A DNA stretch of 64,000 nucleotides from Promethearchaeota archaeon (GTDB lineage Archaea > Asgardarchaeota > Lokiarchaeia > Sigyniarchaeales > SOKP01): contig JAUWGH010000007.1 in NCBI GenBank assembly GCA_030606485.1, forward strand, positions 131,320-195,319. The letters are read 5' to 3'. This document shows positions 1 through 8,649 of this stretch, piece after piece. The notes under the pieces were generated by a model. That model saw nothing but the letters and a program-made list of their open reading frames with translations, made no database searches and was not told the origin of the DNA. Both the position numbers and the translations under genes were made by a program. Numbering within the stretch: position 1 is the stretch's first letter; each line of letters begins with the position of its first letter.

Positions 1-288
1 GACATGTAAAAATTTTAGGAAGTTTTTTTATTTTCCGGTAAACTTTTTTCCTTTTCTTCCTTCGACCCATAAAATTTCCCGTCTTTGTAATATTTGTTAT
101 TTTTCTTTTAATTTTTAATAATTTTTAAGAGTAAAAAATTTTTCTCTTTTTAATTTACCCATTTCCCTTAAAACAGAAAAATTTTTATGTTATGGTATAA
201 TAATTTTATTATCTCTTTTTAATTATCTTATTGGAATAGATTACATTGATTAGATCATATTATTTAATACCATATAGATTAAAGTAGG
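1..288. other. AT-rich intergenic leader of the first operon
   Basis: No gene is seen on either strand. The stretch is almost entirely A/T with many homopolymer runs. A TATA-like run, ATTATTTAATA at about 258-268, lies some 30 bases before the ATG at 298 and could be the promoter of the eight-gene operon that follows. This is judged by position only, because A/T-rich sequence produces such runs by chance. Confidence 0.35.
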
Positions 289-297
289 TTGGAAGAA

Positions 298-1395
298 ATG
301 GAACAGCATAAGCAATTATCCATTGAAGTAGATAAAAATCTTATTAATAAAGTGTTTGAAAATGTAGAGATGCGCTATATTCTATTATATCTTTACATAC
401 TTCGAAATGATATGTTAAAAAATTTATCAGATGAATCTTGGCTCAATTCATTTAAACGATTAATGAATTTGGATGAAATTCTCAAAAGCGATTTGGAATT
501 ATATTCAAATAAAGAATTGACCGAAATTTTAATAGATTTAAGAATAATTAAAAATTTAAGATCTTTGAAAGAACTTGAAAAGAAAGAAGATGATTTTTTA
601 ATTAAAATTTTGGAACCAATAAGAATTGAAGAGAATAAAATAATTGTTCCAGAAAATACATTATTTCCAATTATCTCAAAAAACTTTACATTTTTAACAA
701 AACGAAATTTTCACTATGCCATCTCAAGGTTAAAGGGTATTATGTGCGAAAATAGTGATGTAATTCATCCTTTTCTATTTGAAATTGGTAAGGAAAATTA
801 TTTATTAGCAGACGATCTGTATGAAATTTTAGATGATTTAGGAAATCCATATCAAACGATAAAGGTCGAAACCACAATTAGTGAATTTTATAACAGATTT
901 AAAGAATTATTAGAAAAAGTCTCCAGTTTCATAGAACTATATGATCCTTTATTAAATAAAAAATCACATATCAGAATTATCAAAAAGGCAATAGACAATA
1001 ATAAAGTCATTCTTGAATATATGCAAGAAAACGTAAAAAAATTGCCTGCTAAATTTGATCTGGAGGAAGTTACAGATAAAGAAAATGAAATTTTTAAAAA
1101 ATGGCATTTAATACTTATAAATTTACTTAAAAAACGGAATAGATTAAATGAAATTGATGAAGAATTAAGTAAAATTAAAAATTACTATTCTGGAAAGGGA
1201 AAAAAATATACCTATTTAGAATTTATTACTAAAATATCATACAATGAAGATAATATCTTAAACCAAATTAAAGATAAATTAATAATATTAAGAGAAGAAT
1301 TAGTAAATATCAAAAAAGAAGTATCTAAATTTGAAAAAAATGAAATAAAGCTGCTTAATTTAGATTATGAACGATATAGAATTATAAATGAGTAA
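298..1395 (+). CDS. Uncharacterised helical protein, first gene of the unknown operon
   Basis: I do not recognise this 365-residue protein. It is acidic-to-neutral, rich in Leu, Ile, Lys and Glu, and appears almost wholly alpha-helical. The last 130 residues look like a coiled coil with heptad-like Leu/Ile spacing. There is no signal peptide, membrane segment or Cys motif. I chose the ATG at 298 because the purine run AGG at 286-288 lies nine bases upstream. A TTG at 289 is also in frame but would touch that run. It heads a colinear set of eight genes ending at 9165, and the next gene starts about 20 bases after its stop. By position it is likely a structural partner of the AAA+ ATPase or coiled-coil protein encoded further down. 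That role is inference only. Confidence 0.8.
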   Translation: MEQHKQLSIEVDKNLINKVFENVEMRYILLYLYILRNDMLKNLSDESWLNSFKRLMNLDEILKSDLELYSNKELTEILIDLRIIKNLRSLKELEKKEDDFLIKILEPIRIEENKIIVPENTLFPIISKNFTFLTKRNFHYAISRLKGIMCENSDVIHPFLFEIGKENYLLADDLYEILDDLGNPYQTIKVETTISEFYNRFKELLEKVSSFIELYDPLLNKKSHIRIIKKAIDNNKVILEYMQENVKKLPAKFDLEEVTDKENEIFKKWHLILINLLKKRNRLNEIDEELSKIKNYYSGKGKKYTYLEFITKISYNEDNILNQIKDKLIILREELVNIKKEVSKFEKNEIKLLNLDYERYRIINE

Positions 1396-1414
1396 ATAAG
1401 AAAGGTGCTCGATT

Positions 1415-2383
1415 ATTAAATGCCCTGTTTGTAACGTTGAGATGGAACAACTCGTTCAAGAAATATTTCAATGTCCAAAGTGTAAAAAAATAATTAAAGG
1501 ACGGATTAAAGAAATTGAAAAAAAGAAAGAAGTTGCTATTGGAAAAATTCAAGAGGGAGATTATTTTCATAACAATGCTAGTTTAAATAAGAAATATGAA
1601 ATTTGTGAAAAAGGAATTACCATTTCTAAATCCCCAAATAGGTGGGTGGCAGCATTACTCTGTCATAGCTCCTATTTAAGCAGTTCTAAATATATTAGAC
1701 TTAGTTGGTGGAAAAAAGAAATAAATACGCATGCAGGCTTTTTCAAAATAACTGAATCTGCAGTATTGAATAATTTAATCAAAACCTTAGAAAAAATAAA
1801 TTATTCATTTGACGAATATTGGGGTAATTTTAAAGGATTTGAAAAAAAAAAAAAAGAAACAAAAGAAAAAGCAATTCAAAATAAACGCTTAAAAATTCTA
1901 AAATATAGAATTCTCGAAAAAAAAATTTGCCCGAATTGTAATAAAAAATTAAAATTTACCAAAAGAAAAACACATTATGAATGTGAACATTGTGGTGAGA
2001 TCATCATCTTGGAATCTCATAATGAACCAATTTTTAATATTGATCCTAAAGATCTCCCATTAGAATTCTCCACAAATTTTCCTATCAACTTTTACCTCCC
2101 CATAGCTGGCATCACTATTAAATGGTTAATGGGAGAATGGAAATCTGTTGTTGTAATATATTCAAATGACAATCCCAATAGGAAATGGCTAAGATTTTAT
2201 TCTTGGGAAAGAAATTTACAACAACTATTAAAATACGGATATTATGAAGCTGGTGATGGAGGACAACTATCTTGGACTACAAAAAAAGGAACAGGCTCAC
2301 CAAATATTAACGATAAATCAGAAGTCCCTATTTTAATTGATGCTTTAAAAAAATTACAAAAAGAAATAGGTTGGGCTAAATAA
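1415..2383 (+). CDS. Two-zinc-ribbon protein with probable AUU start
   Basis: Unknown protein with two zinc-binding knuckle pairs. The first is CPVC...CPKC at the extreme N terminus. The second, CPNC-X13-CEHC, lies in the middle of the protein. The C-terminal third is rich in Trp and Tyr, as in a compact globular domain. The first ATG, at 1442, would cut off the first CPVC pair. The frame stays open upstream to a stop at 1397-1399 and has no ATG, GTG or TTG there. It does have two consecutive ATT codons (1412 and 1415), behind AGGTG at 1403-1407. Starting at 1415 gives an eight-base spacing, an M-K-C-P start and about 322 residues. It lies 19 bases after the previous gene and is probably co-transcribed with it. 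Function unknown; such paired ribbons commonly serve protein or nucleic-acid contacts. Confidence 0.75.
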   Translation: MKCPVCNVEMEQLVQEIFQCPKCKKIIKGRIKEIEKKKEVAIGKIQEGDYFHNNASLNKKYEICEKGITISKSPNRWVAALLCHSSYLSSSKYIRLSWWKKEINTHAGFFKITESAVLNNLIKTLEKINYSFDEYWGNFKGFEKKKKETKEKAIQNKRLKILKYRILEKKICPNCNKKLKFTKRKTHYECEHCGEIIILESHNEPIFNIDPKDLPLEFSTNFPINFYLPIAGITIKWLMGEWKSVVVIYSNDNPNRKWLRFYSWERNLQQLLKYGYYEAGDGGQLSWTTKKGTGSPNINDKSEVPILIDALKKLQKEIGWAK

Positions 2384-2421
2384 GATAAAATTTTATGCAA
2401 AAGATTAAGGTGATTAAATAA

Positions 2422-3564
2422 ATGAGTGGGATCGATAATCTTGAATGGGAAAAATTACTTACTGAATTCTCTAAAAATGTTGATAGATCTATTAAGAAAC
2501 TAGAAGAAAGAGATATTGATAATATTCCTGGTGCTAAGCAAGCCTTGATCGAACGATTGAAAGTAATGAGAGATTATTTTCCACAAAATAATGGAGATCT
2601 CTTTATAAAATTAATTAATGAGAAAATTCAAAATGCTTTTTTCCCAAAAACTAAAGATCTGGCTGAAGCATTTGAGCTTATCATAAAATCTCGCTCTCAT
2701 GATCAAGATTTTATAATAAATGAATTAATTAACGGTTTTATATCATCAAGAAGTAAAACAATCGCTTTAAATGTTCAAGGAACTATTATTGATAGATTGG
2801 TTGAGGCGTTTAGTAAAGGTCCCGATTTTCAAATTGTAGATCATCAATTTTACGCAATGTTTTCTGATCCGAATAAAGCACGTAAATATGTAAAAGAGAG
2901 TTTGCAAGATCTTGTGGATTTATTCGGTTTAGAAGCAAAAGAATTAATTGTTGAAAAAGATAAAAGGAAAAGCGAGCGAAAAGTTTATACTTTTTACACG
3001 TTTCCCGAAAAAATATTAGAAATCTTAGAAGGTGAATATGTTGATACTGATGAAGTACTCGGAGAAAAAAGGGTTTCAGAAAAATTCGATAAAACAGTTT
3101 TCATATCTTTGTTTTTAGCCAATATCTCAGTTCACAGAGATAATTTAAAGAAAATAGGTGGGGTCTATACTGTAAACGGCATCTGTAACATATTTAGTTT
3201 GATTTTTTTGATCTCACTTTTGCCCAAAGTGGATGTAATTGAGACCCATCCAATTCTTAGAGACCCTTCATACGATTCCGATAGGATGAGCGTTATTCCC
3301 AAATCTTGGATGATGAAAGAGGTGTTGTTAGACTTATTGGAGCCGCTCATGAAGATTTTCGCCTATCGATTGGGTGGTGGAGAGTGGTTGAAATCAATTG
3401 ACACAACAGAAGCTAGAAGAAAGATCCACAACCAAACTCGCTTTCTATTGAAGGATATAAACCGCTGGATTCTCGGGGAGTTGTGTCGTGTCGAAATTGA
3501 TATATTCGTGAGTATAGGCTCAATATTCGCCGAAGTAATAGTAGATACTTCCAGTGAAGATTAA
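2422..3564 (+). CDS. Uncharacterised protein of the unknown operon
   Basis: A 380-residue protein I cannot assign. It is mainly helical, without Cys clusters or a P-loop. A strongly hydrophobic stretch at about residues 253-270 (around IFSLIFLISLLP) could be a buried helix or a single membrane segment. The start is well supported: AAGGTGATT lies immediately upstream of the ATG. Base composition shifts inside the gene. The last 250 bases are visibly less A/T-rich than the first 700, with codons such as CGC, CTC, GTG and GGG that are rare elsewhere in the operon. The gene sits third among eight colinear genes, 38 bases after the zinc-ribbon gene and 25 before the next. Function unknown. Confidence 0.8.
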   Translation: MSGIDNLEWEKLLTEFSKNVDRSIKKLEERDIDNIPGAKQALIERLKVMRDYFPQNNGDLFIKLINEKIQNAFFPKTKDLAEAFELIIKSRSHDQDFIINELINGFISSRSKTIALNVQGTIIDRLVEAFSKGPDFQIVDHQFYAMFSDPNKARKYVKESLQDLVDLFGLEAKELIVEKDKRKSERKVYTFYTFPEKILEILEGEYVDTDEVLGEKRVSEKFDKTVFISLFLANISVHRDNLKKIGGVYTVNGICNIFSLIFLISLLPKVDVIETHPILRDPSYDSDRMSVIPKSWMMKEVLLDLLEPLMKIFAYRLGGGEWLKSIDTTEARRKIHNQTRFLLKDINRWILGELCRVEIDIFVSIGSIFAEVIVDTSSED

Positions 3565-3589
3565 ATTAAGAATTTAGAGGAAGATTTTT

Positions 3590-4846
3590 ATGGTTAGAGA
3601 AAAATGGACAGACATTTTAGCAAGATACTTAACATATTTAAGTCATCTGATTCCAATCCTCAAAGAAACAAAAAAAACCGTCCAAGATATGAGTTTGGAA
3701 GTGATGATGACCGTAAAAATTTTTGATAAGATTAAAATGGAAGAAGAAAAAAGATTAGTGAAGAAAGTGAGGGCTTTATCCGAATTCTCGGCATATTATA
3801 GAGGAGAAATATTTGAATATATCAAAAATTTTATCTACAAATATTCTGAGGATTTAGAATCTATAGATATTAAAGATTATCTAATTGAATTTTTTGATGA
3901 ATGCATAAATGCTTTAGAAATATTAACGAATATTACAAATCCCGATCAAGAAAAGTTAGATTCCACATATTTATATCTTCTTTACAAATATTTAGAAGAT
4001 CGATTATTACCCATTGGTAAAAATTTTCAAGAAATCTATACAAAGTTGATTAAGACATCAGAAAATTGGTATGAATGTCATAGGTATATGATGATCCCTC
4101 AGACATATTATCGAGAAACTGTGGATAACCCTGATTTTTTCGAAATTCCTGGTATTTCTCCAAAGTTATACCAAATAATTAATAATATAACCTCTTTATA
4201 CAACTTGGATCCTAATTATTATCCTTGTCCTGAAGATTCTAACAAAGAAATTCCAGTAGTCTTGATTAATGATGTTTTTGAAGCATTTATTGATAATATT
4301 GCTCATGAAGAGCAAGAAGCAATTGAAAAAATTTGTGAACGCTTAGGATTAAGAGTTCTAGATGGGATTTTTCTTGCTCCCAAGTATGATTTTATAGATG
4401 TGTTAATTAAACATGATTTCATAAGAGAGAATAAACAATCTGATGGCAAGATTAGGTTGATACCTCAATTCAGTAATGAGACTCTAATTTTAAGTTATCT
4501 TACCTTCGTTTCTTTCCGTCGAGGTTTTTTATCTAAAGAATTAATTAATTGGATTTCTATGACATTTGCATTTATTATTTTTTCAACTATTTTAAAATCT
4601 CAATTAAGTGATCATAATATTTTCTACCCGATTTTTACTAGTTTAAAAACTCAAGAAAAAGTAATACCTTATATGATGAAACTTCTATGCTTTAATAATT
4701 ATTTAAAATTAGATAGGATGAAAATCCGGGATTCTGTCCAATACAGAAAAGAGATTTTTAATTTTGCAGGTTCTAGCATAGATTGTATTAAACAACTAAT
4801 TTTAGATTTAAGTGAATATTTAAATGAAATAATAAAAAAAAAATAA
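3590..4846 (+). CDS. Uncharacterised alpha-helical protein of the unknown operon
   Basis: A 418-residue protein with no family I recognise. It appears almost fully helical, with Tyr- and Phe-rich amphipathic segments and hydrophobic helices at about 320-340, but no clear multi-pass membrane pattern. GAGGAA lies about five bases upstream of the ATG and supports this start. It directly precedes the AAA+ ATPase gene, with a gap of about 20 bases containing the purine run GAAGGGGTG. Such an arrangement is common for an AAA+ ATPase and its adaptor or substrate-binding partner, but nothing in the sequence proves that relation. It could equally be a scaffold protein of the same complex. Confidence 0.8.
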   Translation: MVREKWTDILARYLTYLSHLIPILKETKKTVQDMSLEVMMTVKIFDKIKMEEEKRLVKKVRALSEFSAYYRGEIFEYIKNFIYKYSEDLESIDIKDYLIEFFDECINALEILTNITNPDQEKLDSTYLYLLYKYLEDRLLPIGKNFQEIYTKLIKTSENWYECHRYMMIPQTYYRETVDNPDFFEIPGISPKLYQIINNITSLYNLDPNYYPCPEDSNKEIPVVLINDVFEAFIDNIAHEEQEAIEKICERLGLRVLDGIFLAPKYDFIDVLIKHDFIRENKQSDGKIRLIPQFSNETLILSYLTFVSFRRGFLSKELINWISMTFAFIIFSTILKSQLSDHNIFYPIFTSLKTQEKVIPYMMKLLCFNNYLKLDRMKIRDSVQYRKEIFNFAGSSIDCIKQLILDLSEYLNEIIKKK

Positions 4847-4865
4847 AGAAGGGGTGTAAGAAAAA

Positions 4866-5942
4866 ATTACATATTCAGATGATGAAATTAAAGAAAGGCT
4901 TGACAAGTATGGAACGGTTTATTTACCAAATGAAATATTAGAGAATGTTGATGATATATTGGGAAATGAGGTTCTAAAGGAAAGGCTTGAAGATTTTTTC
5001 AGTTCGCTAAAAAGATATAGTGAAGTTGTTGAAAAATTGAAAAAGACGAAATTAGTTCCAAATTTAACTGTCCTCCTATATGGGCCACCTGGAACTGGAA
5101 AAACTTCATTAACTCGAGCATTTGCAAAGGAATTTGATATCCCATTGTGTGTAGTGGAGTCTGACAGATTAGTTTCTGCACTATTAGGTGATACCGTTAA
5201 AAATATTAGAAAAGTAGTGGAATTATCAGCTCAGATTGCGGAAGAAAATGGAGCTTTTATATTATTTTTTGATGAAATTGACGCGATTGCATCCGAAAGA
5301 TCGAATATTCACGAAGTAGGCGAAATTAAAAGAGCTGTAATATCTTTCTTACAAATAATTGATAAAATAAATTACTTTGGAACACCATTAGCAATTATAG
5401 GTGCTACTAACCATCAAGACCAATTAGATTCTGCAATATGGAGAAGATTCACTTTTCATTTGAAATTTGATTTTCCTTCATTTCATCTCAGGAAAAAAAT
5501 AATTGAGTCCTTTATTAATAAAATTAGTAGCGCAAAAATTGGAGTAGATGATGTAATTCTTGGTAGTTTAAACAAAGAGTATGAGTTATTAAAAACTAAG
5601 GAAGAAAAATTAAAATCTTTAATGAGTAAAGAGAAATCCATACTAGATTCGAATGCATTATGGGATGACAAAAAAATTATCGAAAATAGAGGAATTTTAT
5701 TTTCAACGCGTGGATACACAGGTGCAGATTTAGAGCGTGGAGTGAGAGTTGCTCTGTTTAAAGCATTAAAATCTGACATTTTAACTTATGAAAATTTCGT
5801 CCATTCCTTAGAATTAGTAGGAGGTACTAGAATCCATGTTGAACAACAATATTTTTTGAGTGCTTCTGAAAGAAAATATTCCGGGGATAAAAAAATATTA
5901 AGAATAAACCGTAATAATCTTGAAGGTCCTCGTGAAATTTAA
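4866..5942 (+). CDS. AAA+ ATPase, probable AUU start
   Basis: A single-domain AAA+ ATPase. Counting from the ATT at 4866, Walker A GPPGTGKT is at about 73-80, Walker B FFDEID at 134-139, the sensor 1 ATN at 180-182, a paired arginine (WRR) at 193-194 as likely Arg finger, and sensor 2 GADLER at 286-291. An insertion of roughly 50 charged helical residues lies before sensor 2. The TTG at 4959 would remove the leading segment that precedes the P-loop in AAA proteins (residues VDDILGNE, like the usual DDIIG motif). The open frame continues to a stop at 4857-4859 with only ATT as a plausible start, nine bases after GGGGTG. ATP-driven remodelling is family knowledge; the target here is unknown and may be a product of the same operon. 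Confidence 0.85.
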   Translation: MTYSDDEIKERLDKYGTVYLPNEILENVDDILGNEVLKERLEDFFSSLKRYSEVVEKLKKTKLVPNLTVLLYGPPGTGKTSLTRAFAKEFDIPLCVVESDRLVSALLGDTVKNIRKVVELSAQIAEENGAFILFFDEIDAIASERSNIHEVGEIKRAVISFLQIIDKINYFGTPLAIIGATNHQDQLDSAIWRRFTFHLKFDFPSFHLRKKIIESFINKISSAKIGVDDVILGSLNKEYELLKTKEEKLKSLMSKEKSILDSNALWDDKKIIENRGILFSTRGYTGADLERGVRVALFKALKSDILTYENFVHSLELVGGTRIHVEQQYFLSASERKYSGDKKILRINRNNLEGPREI

Positions 5943-6004
5943 TAATTAATATATCCAAAAATTTCCTGTTGATTATATAAAAATAATAATTAAAAAATCG
6001 AACG

Positions 6005-7072
6005 ATGGAATCAGAGAATATAATCTTTTCTGTAGAAAGAATAAAAGAATTAACTAATTCTATAGATACAATTCAAGGAAAATTAAATTTAATTAATAAG
6101 TTATATCTCATTTATAAAGAAGCACTAAAAAATTTACTCAAAAAACCAAATCTAATGGAGAATGACAGAATAAAATTTTTTAATGACTTAGATAACTTAT
6201 TAGAAGCAATCTATTCAAAATTATCCAAAAACTCTGAATTTAACTTAGAAAATTGGTTATTATTTAAAGATTTACTATTATCTCAGCATATACTTACAAT
6301 AAAAAACATTTTAACAGAAAAAAAATTTTCTCAAGAATCTCTAAAAAAAGTTGGTATTTCATTAATTAAAAACAAGAGAGTATCATCTTTTTTAGAAAAA
6401 ATAAGTTTTATTTTTTCACTCGATATTGATTTTTGGGAATTAATAGTTAATGCATTAAAAAATAATCCTGATTTTTTAAAAACCATAAATAAAATAAAAA
6501 AATTTTGTCAAAATGAGATGGAACGACTATTAAATATTGAACTAAATAAAATTCCTAAAAACATTGACTATAAAATTATTAATGAGTTTAAAAAAGAATT
6601 CAAAAAAAAAAATATTTCTTTTAAAGAATTCATGATAACTTCAAAATCCAGATTTCCTAAAAAGAAATTTGCCCGAGAAAAGATTACTTTAGAAACTAAA
6701 AAGAAAAAGAATGAATTTGATAGATTAAAAGAAAAACAAGATACACGATTCAAATCTTATGATAAATTATTTACTCTTTCTGAAGACGAATTTCAAAGAT
6801 TAAAACGTAAAAAAAAAAGAAAAAAATTAGATTCTTCATCAAAATTAGAAAAAAAAGAGCATGCCTCTCCTGATAAAAAAAAGGAGATAGATAAAAAAAA
6901 AGAATCAACCCAAACTCCAAAACAAGATATATTTAGCAGAGAAATAAAAGAAAATATTGAAGATGACATCGATCCTATAGAAGTGATTAAAAAAAGAAAG
7001 CAAAAAAAGGAAGAAGAATTTGAAAAATATTTAAATAAAATTCAGAAAAAAACTAAAAGAGGTTCAGACTAA
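6005..7072 (+). CDS. Lysine-rich protein with helical head and disordered basic tail
   Basis: A 355-residue protein of unknown family. Residues 1-210 look helical and globular. From about 215 to the end it becomes extremely Lys/Glu-rich, with runs such as KRKKKRKK at about 267-274, and is probably disordered or a charged helix. The basic tail suggests binding to nucleic acid or an acidic partner. The ATG at 6005 follows a 60-base gap after the ATPase gene, the widest gap in this operon. Its stop codon TAA shares its last base with the proposed ATT start of the next gene. It occupies the position a kleisin would have beside an SMC-like and a KITE-like gene, but no kleisin motif is visible, so that idea is weak. 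Confidence 0.75.
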   Translation: MESENIIFSVERIKELTNSIDTIQGKLNLINKLYLIYKEALKNLLKKPNLMENDRIKFFNDLDNLLEAIYSKLSKNSEFNLENWLLFKDLLLSQHILTIKNILTEKKFSQESLKKVGISLIKNKRVSSFLEKISFIFSLDIDFWELIVNALKNNPDFLKTINKIKKFCQNEMERLLNIELNKIPKNIDYKIINEFKKEFKKKNISFKEFMITSKSRFPKKKFAREKITLETKKKKNEFDRLKEKQDTRFKSYDKLFTLSEDEFQRLKRKKKRKKLDSSSKLEKKEHASPDKKKEIDKKKESTQTPKQDIFSREIKENIEDDIDPIEVIKKRKQKKEEEFEKYLNKIQKKTKRGSD

Positions 7073-8634
7073 TTAATTCTAATTCATCTATAATAACAAT
7101 TAAAGATTTTTCAGTGGAGATAAAAAATAAATTTAATATTATTCAAGGCAAATTTCTTTCTCAGGATTTAAATCAACTTCAATTAGGAAATTATATCTCC
7201 CTTCTTGATGATATTCCAAAAATTAACTTAGAAAAGTTACAAATTTTATATAAAAAAAATTCAAAAGGACAGAAAAATCTGATTGACAATATTAATTTTA
7301 TTGAAATTATAGCAAAATATACTCAAATAACTCAAAAAGATATTGAATTTTTAGATAAATATCTCTCTTTTTTAGAAAGTTGTATTTCACTCTTAAAATT
7401 AAACCAGCTCAATCTTGAAAAGAAAAAATTAAAAACCGAACTAAAAATTGCCCAAGAAAGAAATAAATCAGCAGAAATTGCTGCTAAAATAACTCTATTA
7501 AATAAATTAAATGAATCGATTAATGAATATCATACTAGATTAAAACTTTTTGAAGAGGATTTTTTATCCATCAAAAATCAAAAAAAAATGCTTGAATTAA
7601 ATCTCGAGAATTTAAAAAAAACACAAATTATATTGAAAAAAGAACAAAAGGACATTTTTAATCAAATTAATATTCTTACACGAGAAGAAGAAAACCAGAG
7701 TGATAATCAAAATAAAAAAATTGAAACTTTAAGGAAAAATGCAAAAATTTTAAGAGATAAAATTAACAATCTCAAGCAAAAAATTGAAAATTCCCAATAT
7801 AAATTAAATCAAAATATGCCAAAATTTAAAGAATTTGATAAAATTTATCATAACTTAAAAGAAAATCTTGAAATTGATAAAAAAAAAATGAAAAATCTTC
7901 AAATGGAATTAGAAGAAGTTATTGATTTAGATAAATTGGATGAAGAAACAGAATATGGTTTAAAAGAACTATCTTATATAAGGCCGATAAGCTTAATCAA
8001 ATCAAGTATTAATAACATCACTAAAGAAATAAAAAAAATTGAAAGTTTCAATCATAAGTATTTTAAAAATGAAAATGATCTCTTAATAAAGGATTTAGAG
8101 CAGTTTAAATCCAATTTAGACGACTTTTTTTCGAAAGAGTTGAAAGAATTCGATATTAATGAGCTTAAAAGCAAAATAAAATCTTTAAATAAATTAGGTA
8201 TTTGGCTATATAAGTTCCAAAAATTACTAAATATTTTTTTGGAAACGATTAATTTAAAAATCTCTATTGATTTTTTTTTTAATTTGACACCAAATTTTGC
8301 TAAAAATAGTCAGATTATTATAAATTTCAAACGTGTTAAGGAAGAAGCTGTCAAATATGATAATTTGACTACTCCTGAGAAGGTATTTTTTATTATATGT
8401 TTTTATTTAACCATTGAAAGCCTTAAAAATAAGAGAAACATCATTTTCACAAATCTTTCAATACCTAAGGATTATAACAAAAAAGGTTCTATTTTTAGAA
8501 CTTTAACAAAAATTATGCCCGTTTTTAATGAAAGTCCAGATTTAAAGGAGAAATCATTAACTTTTCTAATTTCTGGATTTAAACTATCGAAAGATATCAA
8601 AAATGTTCAATTATATAACATAAATAATACTTAA
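7072..8634 (+). CDS. Coiled-coil protein resembling a degenerate SMC/Rad50 head
   Basis: About 520 residues with a long Lys/Glu-rich coiled coil between roughly residues 75 and 300. The start of the frame upstream of the GTG at 7114 encodes IITIKDFSVE, then NKFNIIQGKF. This resembles the first strands of SMC/Rad50 heads up to the P-loop, but the GxxGxGK[ST] motif is absent. Near the C terminus, TTPEKVFFIICFYL resembles the SMC signature helix (usually SGGEK...), followed by a region in Walker B position without a DE pair. If real, this is an ATPase-dead SMC-like protein. I extended the start to ATT 7072, which overlaps the previous stop and lies nine bases after AGAGG. GTG 7114 is the conventional alternative. 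The SMC relation is inference from pattern only. Confidence 0.65.
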   Translation: MNSNSSIITIKDFSVEIKNKFNIIQGKFLSQDLNQLQLGNYISLLDDIPKINLEKLQILYKKNSKGQKNLIDNINFIEIIAKYTQITQKDIEFLDKYLSFLESCISLLKLNQLNLEKKKLKTELKIAQERNKSAEIAAKITLLNKLNESINEYHTRLKLFEEDFLSIKNQKKMLELNLENLKKTQIILKKEQKDIFNQINILTREEENQSDNQNKKIETLRKNAKILRDKINNLKQKIENSQYKLNQNMPKFKEFDKIYHNLKENLEIDKKKMKNLQMELEEVIDLDKLDEETEYGLKELSYIRPISLIKSSINNITKEIKKIESFNHKYFKNENDLLIKDLEQFKSNLDDFFSKELKEFDINELKSKIKSLNKLGIWLYKFQKLLNIFLETINLKISIDFFFNLTPNFAKNSQIIINFKRVKEEAVKYDNLTTPEKVFFIICFYLTIESLKNKRNIIFTNLSIPKDYNKKGSIFRTLTKIMPVFNESPDLKEKSLTFLISGFKLSKDIKNVQLYNINNT

Positions 8635-8649
8635 TTGAGAAAGAGAACA

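Noticed and set aside
5483-5779. 98-codon minus-strand frame inside the AAA+ ATPase gene
   Set aside because: It lies antisense to a gene with complete AAA motifs and has no family pattern; the frame is a shadow of the coding strand.
7090-7095. ATA codons as possible start for the coiled-coil gene
   Set aside because: There is no purine run at suitable distance. ATT at 7072 with AGAGG upstream, or GTG at 7114, is more plausible.
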